Of a DNA stretch of 64,000 nucleotides, positions 17,347-24,639 are shown piece after piece. Below the pieces are notes generated by a model, which ran no database searches, was not told the origin of the DNA, and worked only from the letters and a program-made list of their open reading frames with translations. The number at the start of each line of letters is the position of its first letter. The first letter of the stretch is position 1. Both the position numbers and the translations under genes were made by a program. Origin of the DNA: Amycolatopsis jiangsuensis (lineage in GTDB: Bacteria; Actinomycetota; Actinomycetes; Mycobacteriales; Pseudonocardiaceae); contig NZ_JACHMG010000001.1 of the NCBI RefSeq assembly GCF_014204865.1, positions 744,001 through 808,000 of the forward strand. Direction: 5' to 3'.

Positions 17347-17907
17347 GTGCCCAAGGACTTCTCCGATCACGAGTCCGCCCCGCCGGGGTGGCTGCTCCTG
17401 GTCTACCGGGTTCCGCGCGAACCCACGCGGTTGCGCGCGAGCGTGTGGCGGAAGCTGAAGAGCACCGGAGCGGTCTACCTGCAGAACTCGGTCGCCGTGC
17501 TGCCGGCGTCGAGCGCGCATGAACGGGCACTGCGCTCGCTGCGCAAGCACGTCGAGGAGCTGGGCGGTTCTGCCCAGCTGATGCGCTGCGACGTCCTCGC
17601 CGGCGCAAGTGATGTGGTCGCGACCTACAACTCCGCACGGGACGAGGAGTACGAGGAAATCATCGACCGGTGCCGCGGCTTCCTGGCCGAAATCGAGAAG
17701 GAGACGGCTGCCGGGAAGTTCACCTATGCGGAGCTGGAAGAAAACGATGAAGACCTCGCCAAGCTCCGCGGCTGGTCGGACAAGGTCCGCCTCCGGGACT
17801 CACTCGGCGCGGCCCGCCGGACCGTGGCCAAGGAAGCCCTGCAGGACTGCGTCGCGGCACTCGATGTCTTCGCCACCAAGGTTTATCTCGCCGAAGACGG
17901 CCCATGA
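17347..17907 (+). CDS. ChrB N-terminal domain family protein (chromate-resistance-type regulator)
   Basis: A 186-residue protein matching the N-terminal domain of ChrB, recognisable by WLLLVYRVPREPTRLRASVW and LKSTGAVYLQNSVAVLP. The family is linked to chromate resistance and often sits near the ChrA transporter, but here there is no ChrA or second ChrB domain. The start at GTG 17347 gives the expected N-terminus but lacks a good Shine-Dalgarno. The gene stands alone between the exchanger pseudogene and a decayed dioxygenase, so chromate function is uncertain; single-domain copies are common in actinobacteria. Confidence 0.75.
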   Translation: MPKDFSDHESAPPGWLLLVYRVPREPTRLRASVWRKLKSTGAVYLQNSVAVLPASSAHERALRSLRKHVEELGGSAQLMRCDVLAGASDVVATYNSARDEEYEEIIDRCRGFLAEIEKETAAGKFTYAELEENDEDLAKLRGWSDKVRLRDSLGAARRTVAKEALQDCVAALDVFATKVYLAEDGP

Positions 17908-18290
17908 GCACCAACGCCGGCCGGCTCCGTGTCGCCGGCCGCACCTGCATTCGAACATTTTCCGGCTGGGTGTAGGTCGCATCCGGCATCGACGTTTCTC
18001 GTGGGTGGAGGCTTTCCTCCGTAGAGGCTGATTGAGCACAACCCGACCGTCCGTTCTGCGATCCCGGTCCCGGGCAGGTCTCGCGGTCTGTCAACGAGCC
18101 CGGGCGCATCAGTCTGCGACGGCCGCACGTAGCGGCCGTGTGGCCACGGATGATCACCCAGGTCGTCGGCCCGTTCGCACGCGTGCGCGCACAGTCGGCC
18201 GAGTTTCGTCGCTAATCTTGTCAACAATCTTGTATGTCATCTACATTGCCAGGCGAGCCGGTCACCGGATTTCGTCCCTAGGAGAAGCTC
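17908..18290. other. Intergenic region with direct repeats before the dioxygenase remnant
   Basis: No gene is supported. Near the right end, AATCTTGT occurs twice (18214-18221 and 18226-18233) at 12-bp spacing, followed by TTGTATGTCATCTACA with a TGTA…TACA dyad. This looks like an operator-promoter region for the dioxygenase gene that begins at 18291, possibly for a GntR-type regulator. None is encoded next to it now. Confidence 0.35.
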
Positions 18291-18828
18291 TTGTCCCGCA
18301 CCCCGGTTCCCGGGAACCTCGCCACCCTCAAGCGCATGGTCGCCGACACGCCCACGCGTCCGCCGCTCGGCGACATCGCCCATCTCGGGCACGCACAGCT
18401 GTTCACGCCGTGCCTCGAGGACACCGTCGCGTTCTTCACCGACTTTCTCGGCCTGACCGTCGCCGAGCGCGACGGCGACCACGTCTACCTGCGTACCTGG
18501 GACGACTACGAACATCACAGCCTGATCGTCACGCGCCGCGATCGTCCCGGGCTCGGCCGGACCGCGCTGCGCTGCTCCTCCGCCGAGGCGCTGAAGCGCC
18601 GGACGGCGGCCGTCGAAGCGGCCGGCGGGACTGGGAACTGGGTCCGCGACGAGCCCGGCGTCGGCCCGCTGTGGGTGACCGCCGATCCCGACGGTCACGA
18701 GATCGCGCTCTACCACGAGACCGCCTGGTACGAGGCACCGGCCGAGCTCGCGCCGGAGCTGAAGAACCAGCCGCAGGCCAAACCCGGGCGGGGTGTCGGC
18801 GTCCGCCGCCTCGACCACGTCAGCAGTG
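18291..18828 (+). pseudogene. Truncated extradiol (catechol 2,3-type) dioxygenase, VOC fold
   Basis: The first about 178 residues of a two-domain extradiol ring-cleavage dioxygenase. TTG 18291 follows GGAGAAG. The N-terminal VOC module is present (LGHAQLFTPCLEDTVAFFTD, DHVYLRTWDDYEHHSLIVT), then ADPDGHEIALYHET, then the beginning of the catalytic module at RRLDHVSSG, where homology stops. In the intact family the metal ligands lie in the second module (His, His, Glu), which is lost here apart from its first His-like residue. At 18822-18829 the sequence switches to the middle of a transporter gene in another frame. Confidence 0.75.
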
Positions 18829-19327
18829 GCTGCCCAAGATCATGGGCGACCTCGGCTACGAGACCGGCGACTCGCTGCTGTTCTCGACCGCGCTCAACCT
18901 CGGGGGCATCGTCGGGATGCTGGTGGCGGGCCGGCTGTCCGACGCGGTCGGGCCGCGGAAGATCGTCGTACTGTGGTTCACGCTGACCGCGGTCTTCGTC
19001 TACCTGATGGGCGCGCACCTGCCCGTGGCGGTGCTCTACGTCGTGGTGTTCTTCGCCGGACTGTTGCTGTTCAGCGGGCAGACCATGGTCTACGCGACCG
19101 TCGGTGCCCACCACGACGCGAGCGACCGGGACACCGCACTGGGCTGGGTCGCCGGGATGGGCCGCTTCGGCGCCGTCTTCGGCCCCTGGCTCGGGGGAAC
19201 ACTTCTGGCCGCGGGCCAAGCCGGCTACGGTTTCGCCGCGTTCGCGGCCGCCGGCGTTTTCGGGGCAGTGATGATGGCGTTGGCCACCGCCACGATCAGG
19301 ATCCGCCGCGTGCACGCCGTCGCGTGA
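18829..19327 (+). pseudogene. C-terminal half of an MFS transporter, joined to the dioxygenase remnant
   Basis: In the +2 frame relative to the dioxygenase, WLPKIMGDLGYETGDSLLF begins the second half of an aromatic-acid/H+ symporter-like permease. It has the loop motif VAGRLSDAVGPRKIVV, four or five TM helices and a natural stop at 19325-19327. No N-terminal half is present. Both fragments belong to aromatic catabolism gene types, so one deletion between two genes of the same cluster explains the structure. Confidence 0.75.
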
Positions 19328-20075
19328 ACACCGGTTGCCCTCGTCGCTCGGTACCTTTCCCTTTGCCGGCTTTTCCGGTACAGGCAGACGTAATCCCTCC
19401 GACCACCCGGCCGCCGCGGCGGTGGACGTCATTCGCGAGGCCATCGCCACGGGCCGCTTCGCGTCCGATAGGGCGGAGCTCGCCGCGCACTTCGGCGCCA
19501 GCCGCGCGGCGGTCGGGGGGTTTGTGTGCGGCGCGAGCCGCCATGCGTGCCACCGAAATGGACCGGGCCGAGTCGCGCCGGCTCGGCGAGCGGAGGTGCT
19601 GGCGCCGGCCTTGCCGACGTAGGCCATCGCTTCGATGACGCTGCCGACGTGATCGCGCATCGCCGGCCCGGCTGTTTCCGGGCGCGAAGCGGGCTGCGTC
19701 AGCGCTTTCCAGTCCTTTGTCGCGTCCGCTTCTCACTGTTGCACTCGGCGAGGCGAACACGAGCGCGTGATCAGATCATCGGGCAGTGGCACGGCGACTG
19801 CACACGGCCCGGCGCTCGGCAGACGGCCGGGTCTGCGTCAGGCAACGGTACCGGTGCGCGGAAGGTCTCCCGACCCTGCGAGACCTCGATCCGTTTGCTC
19901 ACTGGCAAGTCAAGGTAACCGTCGCCCGGCCTGGCTTGGCGAACCGCTCGACGATCATGCCGGCTGACCCGCAGCAGCCTTGGTGCCGATCGTGCCGAGC
20001 CGGGGGAGCGGTTCCCACACGTGCGCGCGACGCCTCGTGAGACAGCCGCGGCGGCGACTCGCCATCTCACCGACT
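19328..20075. other. Gene-poor stretch with a possible HTH fragment
   Basis: About 750 bp without a supported gene. An open frame from 19335 contains VDVIREAIATGRFASDRAEL and AAHFGASRAAVGGF, which reads like a helix-turn-helix fragment (GntR-like length and spacing) but quickly becomes compositionally odd; it may be a decayed regulator of the aromatic genes. From 19640 to 20075 I see nothing recognisable. It borders a tRNA cluster, a common site of integration and decay, but I find no repeated tRNA end. Confidence 0.3.
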
Positions 20076-20109
20076 GAAGCCCCGCCCCTCCGAGGAGGAG
20101 CAGGGCTTC
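20076..20109 (-). terminator. Terminator hairpin of the tRNA Val-Cys-Gly cluster
   Basis: GAAGCCC…GGGCTTC (20076-20082 with 20103-20109) encloses an inner CCTC…GAGG pair, just downstream of the last tRNA in the leftward transcript. No strong T-run follows, as is usual in high-GC actinobacteria. Confidence 0.7.
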
Positions 20110-20126
20110 TGACCTGCGGTTTCAGA

Positions 20127-20201
20127 TGGTGCGCGATACTGGGATTGAACCAGTGACCTCTTCCGTGTCAGGGAAGCGCTCTCCCGCTGAGCTAATCGCG
20201 C
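20127..20201 (-). tRNA. tRNA-Val(GAC)
   Basis: The leftward cloverleaf starts GCGCGATTAGCTCAGCGGG, pairs GCGCGAT with ATCGCGC, and has the anticodon loop CTGACAC (anticodon GAC) and T-loop GGTTCAATCCC. The 3' CCA is encoded (20127-20129). Confidence 0.95.
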
Positions 20202-20202
20202 G

Positions 20203-20273
20203 AGGTGGAGACGGGATTCGAACCCGTGTACACGGCTTTGCAGGCCGTTGCCTCGCCTCTCGGCCACTCCACC
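20203..20273 (-). tRNA. tRNA-Cys(GCA)
   Basis: The acceptor pair GGTGGAG/CTCCACC, anticodon loop CTGCAAA (anticodon GCA) and T-arm GGGTTCGAATCCC are visible. The gene lies one base before tRNA-Val in the same leftward transcript. CCA is not encoded. Confidence 0.95.
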
Positions 20274-20296
20274 GTGACAGGCCCGAGAGCCTTCCG

Positions 20297-20369
20297 AGCG
20301 GACGACGGGATTCGAACCCGCGACCCTCACCTTGGCAAGGTGATGCGCTACCAGCTGCGCTACGTCCGC
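20297..20369 (-). tRNA. tRNA-Gly(GCC)
   Basis: The acceptor pair GCGGACG/CGTCCGC, anticodon stem-loop CACCTTGCCAAGGTG (anticodon GCC) and T-arm GGGTTCGAATCCC are visible. It is the first of the three clustered leftward tRNAs. CCA is not encoded. Confidence 0.95.
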
Positions 20370-20470
20370 ACTATCCGCGGTGCCGGGACGGTTCTACCTG
20401 GCCTTTCGGCCGGTGTTCCGCACCCCGTCGCCGTGGTGTGAGAGAACCATATCGGACCCCGGAAACCACT

Positions 20471-20501
20471 CCGTCACCGGGGGGCCTCCCGCCGGTGACG
20501 G
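20471..20501 (-). terminator. Hairpin terminator downstream of the SsgA-like gene
   Basis: CCGTCACCGG (20471-20480) pairs perfectly with CCGGTGACGG (20492-20501) around an 11-base loop, starting 9 bp past the stop codon of the leftward SsgA-like gene. Confidence 0.7.
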
Positions 20502-20509
20502 GCCCGTGA

Positions 20510-20935
20510 TCAGGCCAGATCGTTCGGGATCAGGTGGGTGAGCGCGTCGTCCACGTCGACCCACAGGTGTTCGTTGCCCGGCAGCACCACGTCGTAGGTG
20601 CGGTCCAGGAAGTCGGCCAGCTCCTGGGCGGACGCCTCGAACATGGCGTGCCCGGACGGCGAGTTCAGCTCGATCAGCACCGACTCCGGCTCCTCGACCG
20701 AGGGGCGGATGCGGACGTCCCCGTCGCCGGCGTCGGCGAGCAGGCCGTCGGCGAGCAGATCGCGGGCGTAGACCCATTCGACCCACCCCGCGCGACCGGT
20801 GCGGAAGGCGGCGACGACCGCGTACGGGTCCCGCGTGTCGTAGCGCAGCTCCACTTTGACCGGAACCGCCGGCGTGCGCGGTGCCAGCAGGTCGAAGACC
20901 GCTGTCGAGCGGAGCGTCACGTGATCGTTGCGCAT
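20510..20935 (-). CDS. SsgA/SsgB-like sporulation and cell-division protein (SALP)
   Basis: A 141-residue SsgA-like protein, the actinomycete-specific family that directs septum placement and FtsZ recruitment in sporulating hyphae. Recognisable segments are VPVKVELRYDTRDPYAVVAAF, VEWVYARDLLADGL and the acidic FLDRTYDVVLPG near the C-terminus. Length is typical. It is monocistronic, has a terminator just downstream and lies between tRNA genes. Its presence fits a filamentous, differentiating actinobacterium. The paralogue type (SsgB versus others) cannot be fixed here. Confidence 0.88.
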   Translation of the reverse strand: MRNDHVTLRSTAVFDLLAPRTPAVPVKVELRYDTRDPYAVVAAFRTGRAGWVEWVYARDLLADGLLADAGDGDVRIRPSVEEPESVLIELNSPSGHAMFEASAQELADFLDRTYDVVLPGNEHLWVDVDDALTHLIPNDLA

Positions 20936-21319
20936 CGTCCTACCCTTCGTCTCCCTTCCCGGCCCGGACGACCGAGGACGACGGTGAGACGCACCGGAGC
21001 GCCGGTTCCGACGCGAGTGCGCTCGAGATCACCCGTTCGAGACCCGGCGGTCCCGCTGATCCTCCGCCGTCCGCGCCGCGCAGCCTGCCGCGGGCGCCCG
21101 GTGGGCACCACACGTACATACTGCGCGGTTCGAGCGCCGTGCGATAGCACCGTCGCACGGATGTCGAACCGGCCCGCGCGCGGGCCCGGTGCCGGCCACC
21201 CTGGACTAGCTCGGGGTTGTTCGTTCCGTATCCGCTGGTAGACGCTCTGTGGTTGGTTCCAACCACCCGTTTGCAGGCCCTCGAAAGTCGTGTTGTAGAG
21301 TTCTGTTCACACCGCGAGG
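20936..21319. other. Intergenic region with an 18-bp palindrome
   Basis: No gene is supported. A perfect palindrome GTGGTTGG-TT-CCAACCAC lies at 21249-21266, 54 bp upstream of tRNA-Val(CAC). TTGCAG (21271-21276) and TAGAGT further downstream are weak promoter candidates for the tRNA. The palindrome could be an operator or a structured leader element. Confidence 0.4.
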
Positions 21320-21391
21320 GGGCGATTAGCTCAGCGGGAGAGCGCTTCGTTCACACCGAAGAGGTCACTGGTTCGATCCCAGTATCGCCCA
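21320..21391 (+). tRNA. tRNA-Val(CAC)
   Basis: The acceptor GGGCGAT pairs with ATCGCCC, the anticodon loop TTCACAC gives anticodon CAC, and the T-arm is TGGTTCGATCCCA. It is very similar to the leftward tRNA-Val(GAC) 1.1 kb away, so the pair probably arose by duplication. CCA is not encoded. Confidence 0.95.
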
Positions 21392-21397
21392 CCCCCA

Positions 21398-21429
21398 CCA
21401 AGGCCCCGGACATCCGTCCGGGGCCTTGG
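21398..21429 (+). terminator. Intrinsic terminator after tRNA-Val(CAC)
   Basis: CCAAGGCCCCGGAC (21398-21411) pairs with GTCCGGGGCCTTGG (21416-21429) around an ATCC loop. The perfect 14-bp stem is followed by TTGTGTT. Confidence 0.85.
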
Positions 21430-22258
21430 TTGTGTTCTGGACGTTTCGCGTGGTCAGGCCTGCGGTGGGGGCGCGGGTCCGGGTGGGAGACGCCGGGATT
21501 GCGCGGGATCCGCCGAGGCTTTCGTCCTGCCGTGGCGCGGCCGTCAGGTGGTGACGGTTCCGGCTTCGACGGCAGAAGTGTGATCCTGGGCACTGGCCGG
21601 TCGCTTGGATACTCGCGAATCACCTGATCGGCCGCAGCGAAGGCGGCGGGGTAGCTGGCGGCGGATGGAAGTTGCGGTGGTTTGCGGTGAAGGCTGCGCG
21701 GTGACAACGAAGGTTGTGGTTCACCGGATCCCGCCTCGGCGTGGCTGACAGCCGGGCTTCTCCGGAGGCGGGCGGGGAGCGCGTCGGCGGAACGACGTGT
21801 TGACGCAGCCGTGACGCGGTAGTGGGTACCGCCTGCGCGACGCCGAATGCGAGTAGTGAGGCGGGGTTTCTGCCGGATTCCGTCGGGGATTCGGCAAGTC
21901 CTGCCGTCAAAGTGCGCCGAGATCGGTCGCTCCTTTGTGGACGGTACACAGTATTCTGTCTGCAATGGAGGGTCACGGCTGCGTGTGGCGCAGTCGCGGG
22001 AATGGTGGGTACCCGGATTGCTGATCACTTTGTGTAGTTACCTATCGAGCTCCTTGATGGTGCCCATTTGCCGGGAAGGGGGCGGGATGTGGCTGGTAAT
22101 CCGTGCGACGTCAACGGCAATAGGGCCGATACCCGGGCATGTGTCATCTCTCTGTGACTGAAACGGGGTCGCGTGGTAATCACGGAGCGCGGTCGCCGGA
22201 CCGGGTCCCAGCGTGCCGGCGGTGGTTTCTCGGGAACTCGGGCAGCGCGGGAGGTCTG
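21430..22258. other. Non-coding stretch upstream of the Pro-rich ORF
   Basis: About 830 bp. All six frames are broken or compositionally unlike the neighbouring genes, and the GC content is lower than in the core genes. A small dyad ACAG-TATT-CTGT (21948-21959) is the only motif I notice. It may be promoter sequence or decayed DNA. Confidence 0.4.
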
Positions 22259-23368
22259 ATGGAAGAGCCGGTGCGGCCGTCGCGGACAGCCGGTGGTGTT
22301 ACGGCGCACGCTGAAGTGCTCGCACCGGCGGATCCGCCCGCGAAGGCCCATCGCAGTGGGAACCGCGCCCGCACCGAGAACGAGCGTTCGGTCGCGAAAG
22401 TCGCCACGATGAGTGGAAAACCGCCAGCGGTCACGTCTCGTCCGGCCGAGGAATTCGCCGACCTGCCGCGGATCGCGCTCCATCACACCGGGCAGCACGC
22501 CGCCGGAAGAGAGGCGATGCCCGTTCCGTCTCCGGCAAGCGCGGATCCCGTTGCTGCGGCGCGGGTTCCGGCGGATTCCGTGGTCGCAGCGGAATCCGCG
22601 GGCGGGAATGCGGCTGAACCTGTGGACAGGAATGTAGCAGAATCCGAGGACGGGAATGCAGCTGAACCCGAGGACGGGAATGCAGCTGAACCCGAGGACG
22701 GGAACGCAGCTGAATCCGCGGACAGGAACCCAGCCGAGCCCGCGGACAGGAACGCAGCCGCCGTGGCCAAGCTCGCCGTCGGGCCCGTACCCGAGTCTCA
22801 GCTCGAAGCCGTGTTGGCGCCGGTGCTGGGACGCAAGCCCGAGTCTGATGCGGGACCCGAAGCGGTGTTGCGGCCAGTGTTCGGACAGAAGTCGGAGCCT
22901 GAAGCCGTTTTGCCGCCCGCGCCGGAACGCAAGCCCGGGTCCGAGCCCATGCTCGTATCCCGGCCGATGCTCGCCGCCTTGCTCGGGCCACGGCCGATGC
23001 CCGAACTCGAGGCCCAGCCCCGGCCGGTTCGCAAGTCCAAGCCGGTGCCCCAGCCCCACACCGTGTCCCAGCCGATGTCCAAGCCCCAGCCGGTGCGCGA
23101 GCCTGAGCCCCAGCCGGTGTCCAGGTCCACTACCGAGTCCACTGCCAAGTCCGTGGCCCGCCCGGTGTCCAAGCCCGTGCAGAGGGCGGTGCCCCGACCC
23201 CAGTCCGTGCCCCGCCCGGTACCGAAGCCCCAACCCGTGCCCCCTCGGCCCGTGCCCCACCCCTGCCTCATCCCGCGCCAGTCGCGGACGTCGCAGCCGC
23301 CCGGCCCGGTGCCGGAGGGCGGCACCGAGCCCGTTCCGCGGTGCCCGGCCGTGTGTCTGCCGCGCTGA
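22259..23368 (+). CDS. Hypothetical repeat-rich, Pro/Lys/Arg-rich protein
   Basis: A 369-residue open frame from ATG 22259 with GGGAGG 4 bp upstream. Residues 118-165 are six 8-residue repeats of the AAEPxDxN type, and from about residue 240 the sequence is a long Pro-Val/Pro-Lys low-complexity tract (PQPVREPEPQPVSRS and similar). No domain, signal peptide or TM segment is visible. Third positions are GC-rich in the Pro tract but not in the 8-residue repeats. Several other frames, including the reverse strand, are also open because of the repetition, so coding is not certain. A disordered linker or surface-type protein is possible. Confidence 0.4.
   Translation: MEEPVRPSRTAGGVTAHAEVLAPADPPAKAHRSGNRARTENERSVAKVATMSGKPPAVTSRPAEEFADLPRIALHHTGQHAAGREAMPVPSPASADPVAAARVPADSVVAAESAGGNAAEPVDRNVAESEDGNAAEPEDGNAAEPEDGNAAESADRNPAEPADRNAAAVAKLAVGPVPESQLEAVLAPVLGRKPESDAGPEAVLRPVFGQKSEPEAVLPPAPERKPGSEPMLVSRPMLAALLGPRPMPELEAQPRPVRKSKPVPQPHTVSQPMSKPQPVREPEPQPVSRSTTESTAKSVARPVSKPVQRAVPRPQSVPRPVPKPQPVPPRPVPHPCLIPRQSRTSQPPGPVPEGGTEPVPRCPAVCLPR
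22610..22753 (+). repeat. Six tandem copies of a 24-bp repeat
   Basis: Six consecutive 24-bp units of the form GCNGCTGAACCNGNGGACNG plus GAAY, diverged mainly at the AGG/GGG and Pro/Ser codons. In the Pro-rich ORF they encode an 8-residue repeat. Units 3 and 4 are almost identical, so slippage is recent. Confidence 0.85.
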
Positions 23369-23369
23369 A

Positions 23370-23693
23370 GGCGCATCCGGCCGGGTGGGAAAGGGCGGTA
23401 CCGGGCCACGGTTGTCGCCGCGGAGGTGGGCGCGTCCTGTGTTGTCGTCGTGGCCGGTGCGCTCGTTCTCGACGGTCGGGCGCCGCACGATCTGCATGCA
23501 CTCGGGCACGGCGCTGGCCGTCCTGCTGTCGCTTCCGGCCAGCCGGGCTTGGAGTGTCCGGGTGCTCAGCGAAGGAGCGGAGGAGTACCGCACGCTCGGA
23601 CGTGGCCTGATCAGCGCGGCGGTGCTCGTGGCGCTCGGCGGGTTGCTGTTCGGGGCGCTACGCGCGGTGCTCGCCGGGCAGGGCGCCTACTGA
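23370..23693 (+). pseudogene. Frameshifted N-terminal remnant of a polyprenyl sugar-phosphate transferase
   Basis: Segments in different frames together read like the N-terminal membrane region of exopolysaccharide sugar transferases: HPAGWER, then GRYRATVVAAEVGASCVVVV, then SLPASRAWSVRVLSEGAEEY and RTLGRGLISAAVLVALGGLL, ending at a stop (23691-23693). Two shifts are needed, and the catalytic C-terminal half is absent. The family call rests on the RAW-x-x-RVL-x-x-G-x-EE pattern and is tentative. Confidence 0.45.
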
Positions 23694-23791
23694 ACGGCAG
23701 CGGTCGGGGCCCGGACGCCGTCTGGAAGACTGTCACCGGCGCCGCTCACCGGACTTCGTGCGCCGGATCACATTCTCCCGGTGCGGGAAAT

Positions 23792-23807
23792 AGTCAAGCG
23801 CTCAACT
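23792..23807 (+). promoter_or_regulatory. Candidate MarR-type operator upstream of the nitroreductase
   Basis: AGTCAAGCGCTCAACT is an imperfect palindrome that shares the CTCAAC half-site and spacing with the perfect GTTGAG-TG-CTCAAC dyad in front of the MarR gene (27232-27245). The same regulator could therefore control both genes. The similarity is short. Confidence 0.45.
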
Positions 23808-23855
23808 ATGTTGTCAGCGGGAAAGGCGACCGTACGGGAAGGAACCCGGAATCCG

Positions 23856-24470
23856 ATGACGACATCCGTTGAGTCAGGCGAAGAGCTGCAGGTGCCCGCC
23901 GACGTGCAGAACCTGCTCTTCCGCGAGGCGCGCACGGCCAACACCTTCAGCGACGACCCGGTGACCGACGAGCAGGTCCGTGCGATCTACGACCTGGTCA
24001 AGTGGGCACCGACCTCGATGAACACCCAGCCGCTGCGTGCGCTGGTCATCCGCTCGGACGAGGCGAAGCAGCGCCTGCTGCCGCTCATGGCCGAGGGCAA
24101 CCGCGCGAAGACCGAGACCGCGCCGATCACCGTGATCCTGGCCGCGGACGTCGACTTCCACGAAAACATCCCGCAGACCTTCCCGCACAAGCCGGAGGCC
24201 AAGGAGCTCTTCGCGCAGGAGAGCGGCCGGGTCGAGTTCTCGAAGCTCAACTCCCTGCTGCAGGTCGGCTACTTCATCATCGGCGTGCGCGCGGCCGGGC
24301 TGGCCGCCGGCCCGATGACCGGCTTCGACGCGGCCGGGGTGGACAAGGAGTTCTTCGGCGGGAACAACTGGCGCTCGCTGGTCGTGGTGAACGTCGGCAA
24401 GCCCGGCGACAACCCGTGGTTCGACCGGCTGCCGCGCCTCGACTTCGAGCAGGTCGTCGAGACTCTCTGA
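23856..24470 (+). CDS. Nitroreductase family protein (malonic semialdehyde reductase RutE-like)
   Basis: A 204-residue FMN-dependent nitroreductase-fold enzyme. It most resembles the RutE/HadB-type branch, which reduces malonic semialdehyde to 3-hydroxypropionate but whose members often act broadly on quinones or nitro compounds. Visible features are REARTANTFSDDPVTDEQV, WAPTSMNTQPLRALVI (flavin binding) and GVRAAGLAAGPMTGFD. I chose ATG 23856 for normal family length. No Rut operon is nearby, so uracil catabolism is not implied. A possible MarR-type operator precedes it and a hairpin terminator follows. Confidence 0.82.
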   Translation: MTTSVESGEELQVPADVQNLLFREARTANTFSDDPVTDEQVRAIYDLVKWAPTSMNTQPLRALVIRSDEAKQRLLPLMAEGNRAKTETAPITVILAADVDFHENIPQTFPHKPEAKELFAQESGRVEFSKLNSLLQVGYFIIGVRAAGLAAGPMTGFDAAGVDKEFFGGNNWRSLVVVNVGKPGDNPWFDRLPRLDFEQVVETL

Positions 24471-24485
24471 GCACAGCTCGGCCCG

Positions 24486-24519
24486 GAAGGCCGCCTCGCC
24501 GACGCGCGGGGCGGCCTTC
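24486..24519 (+). terminator. Hairpin terminator after the nitroreductase gene
   Basis: GAAGGCCGCC (24486-24495) pairs perfectly with GGCGGCCTTC (24510-24519) around a 14-base loop, 15 bp after the stop codon. Confidence 0.75.
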
Positions 24520-24639
24520 TCGCGCGCTGGCGGTGCCTTAACGGTGGTCACCGTCAGGGCACCGCTCGGCCCGGCTAGCATCGGCGGAGTCATCCCCGTC
24601 ACTTCGTGACCAGTCACCCAGACACAGAGGAGCACGATC

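Noticed and set aside
20127..21391. Integration site at the tRNA genes
   Set aside because: I looked for a second copy of a tRNA 3' end or an integrase gene and saw none; the two tRNA-Val genes are complete and simply similar.
22025..23593. 522-residue minus-strand frame rich in Gly-Leu-Gly-His repeats
   Set aside because: It is the mirror of the same low-complexity DNA; it overlaps the plus-strand candidate, lacks a convincing Shine-Dalgarno and reads through the sugar-transferase remnant.
23781..23855. Longer nitroreductase start with 25 extra residues
   Set aside because: The extension overlaps the candidate operator and exceeds the usual family N-terminus; ATG 23856 fits better.
24541..24554. 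ACGGTG-GT-CACCGT palindrome as a thrS operator
   Set aside because: A 12-bp GC-rich dyad is common by chance here and no regulator or second site supports it; mentioned only in the thrS entry.
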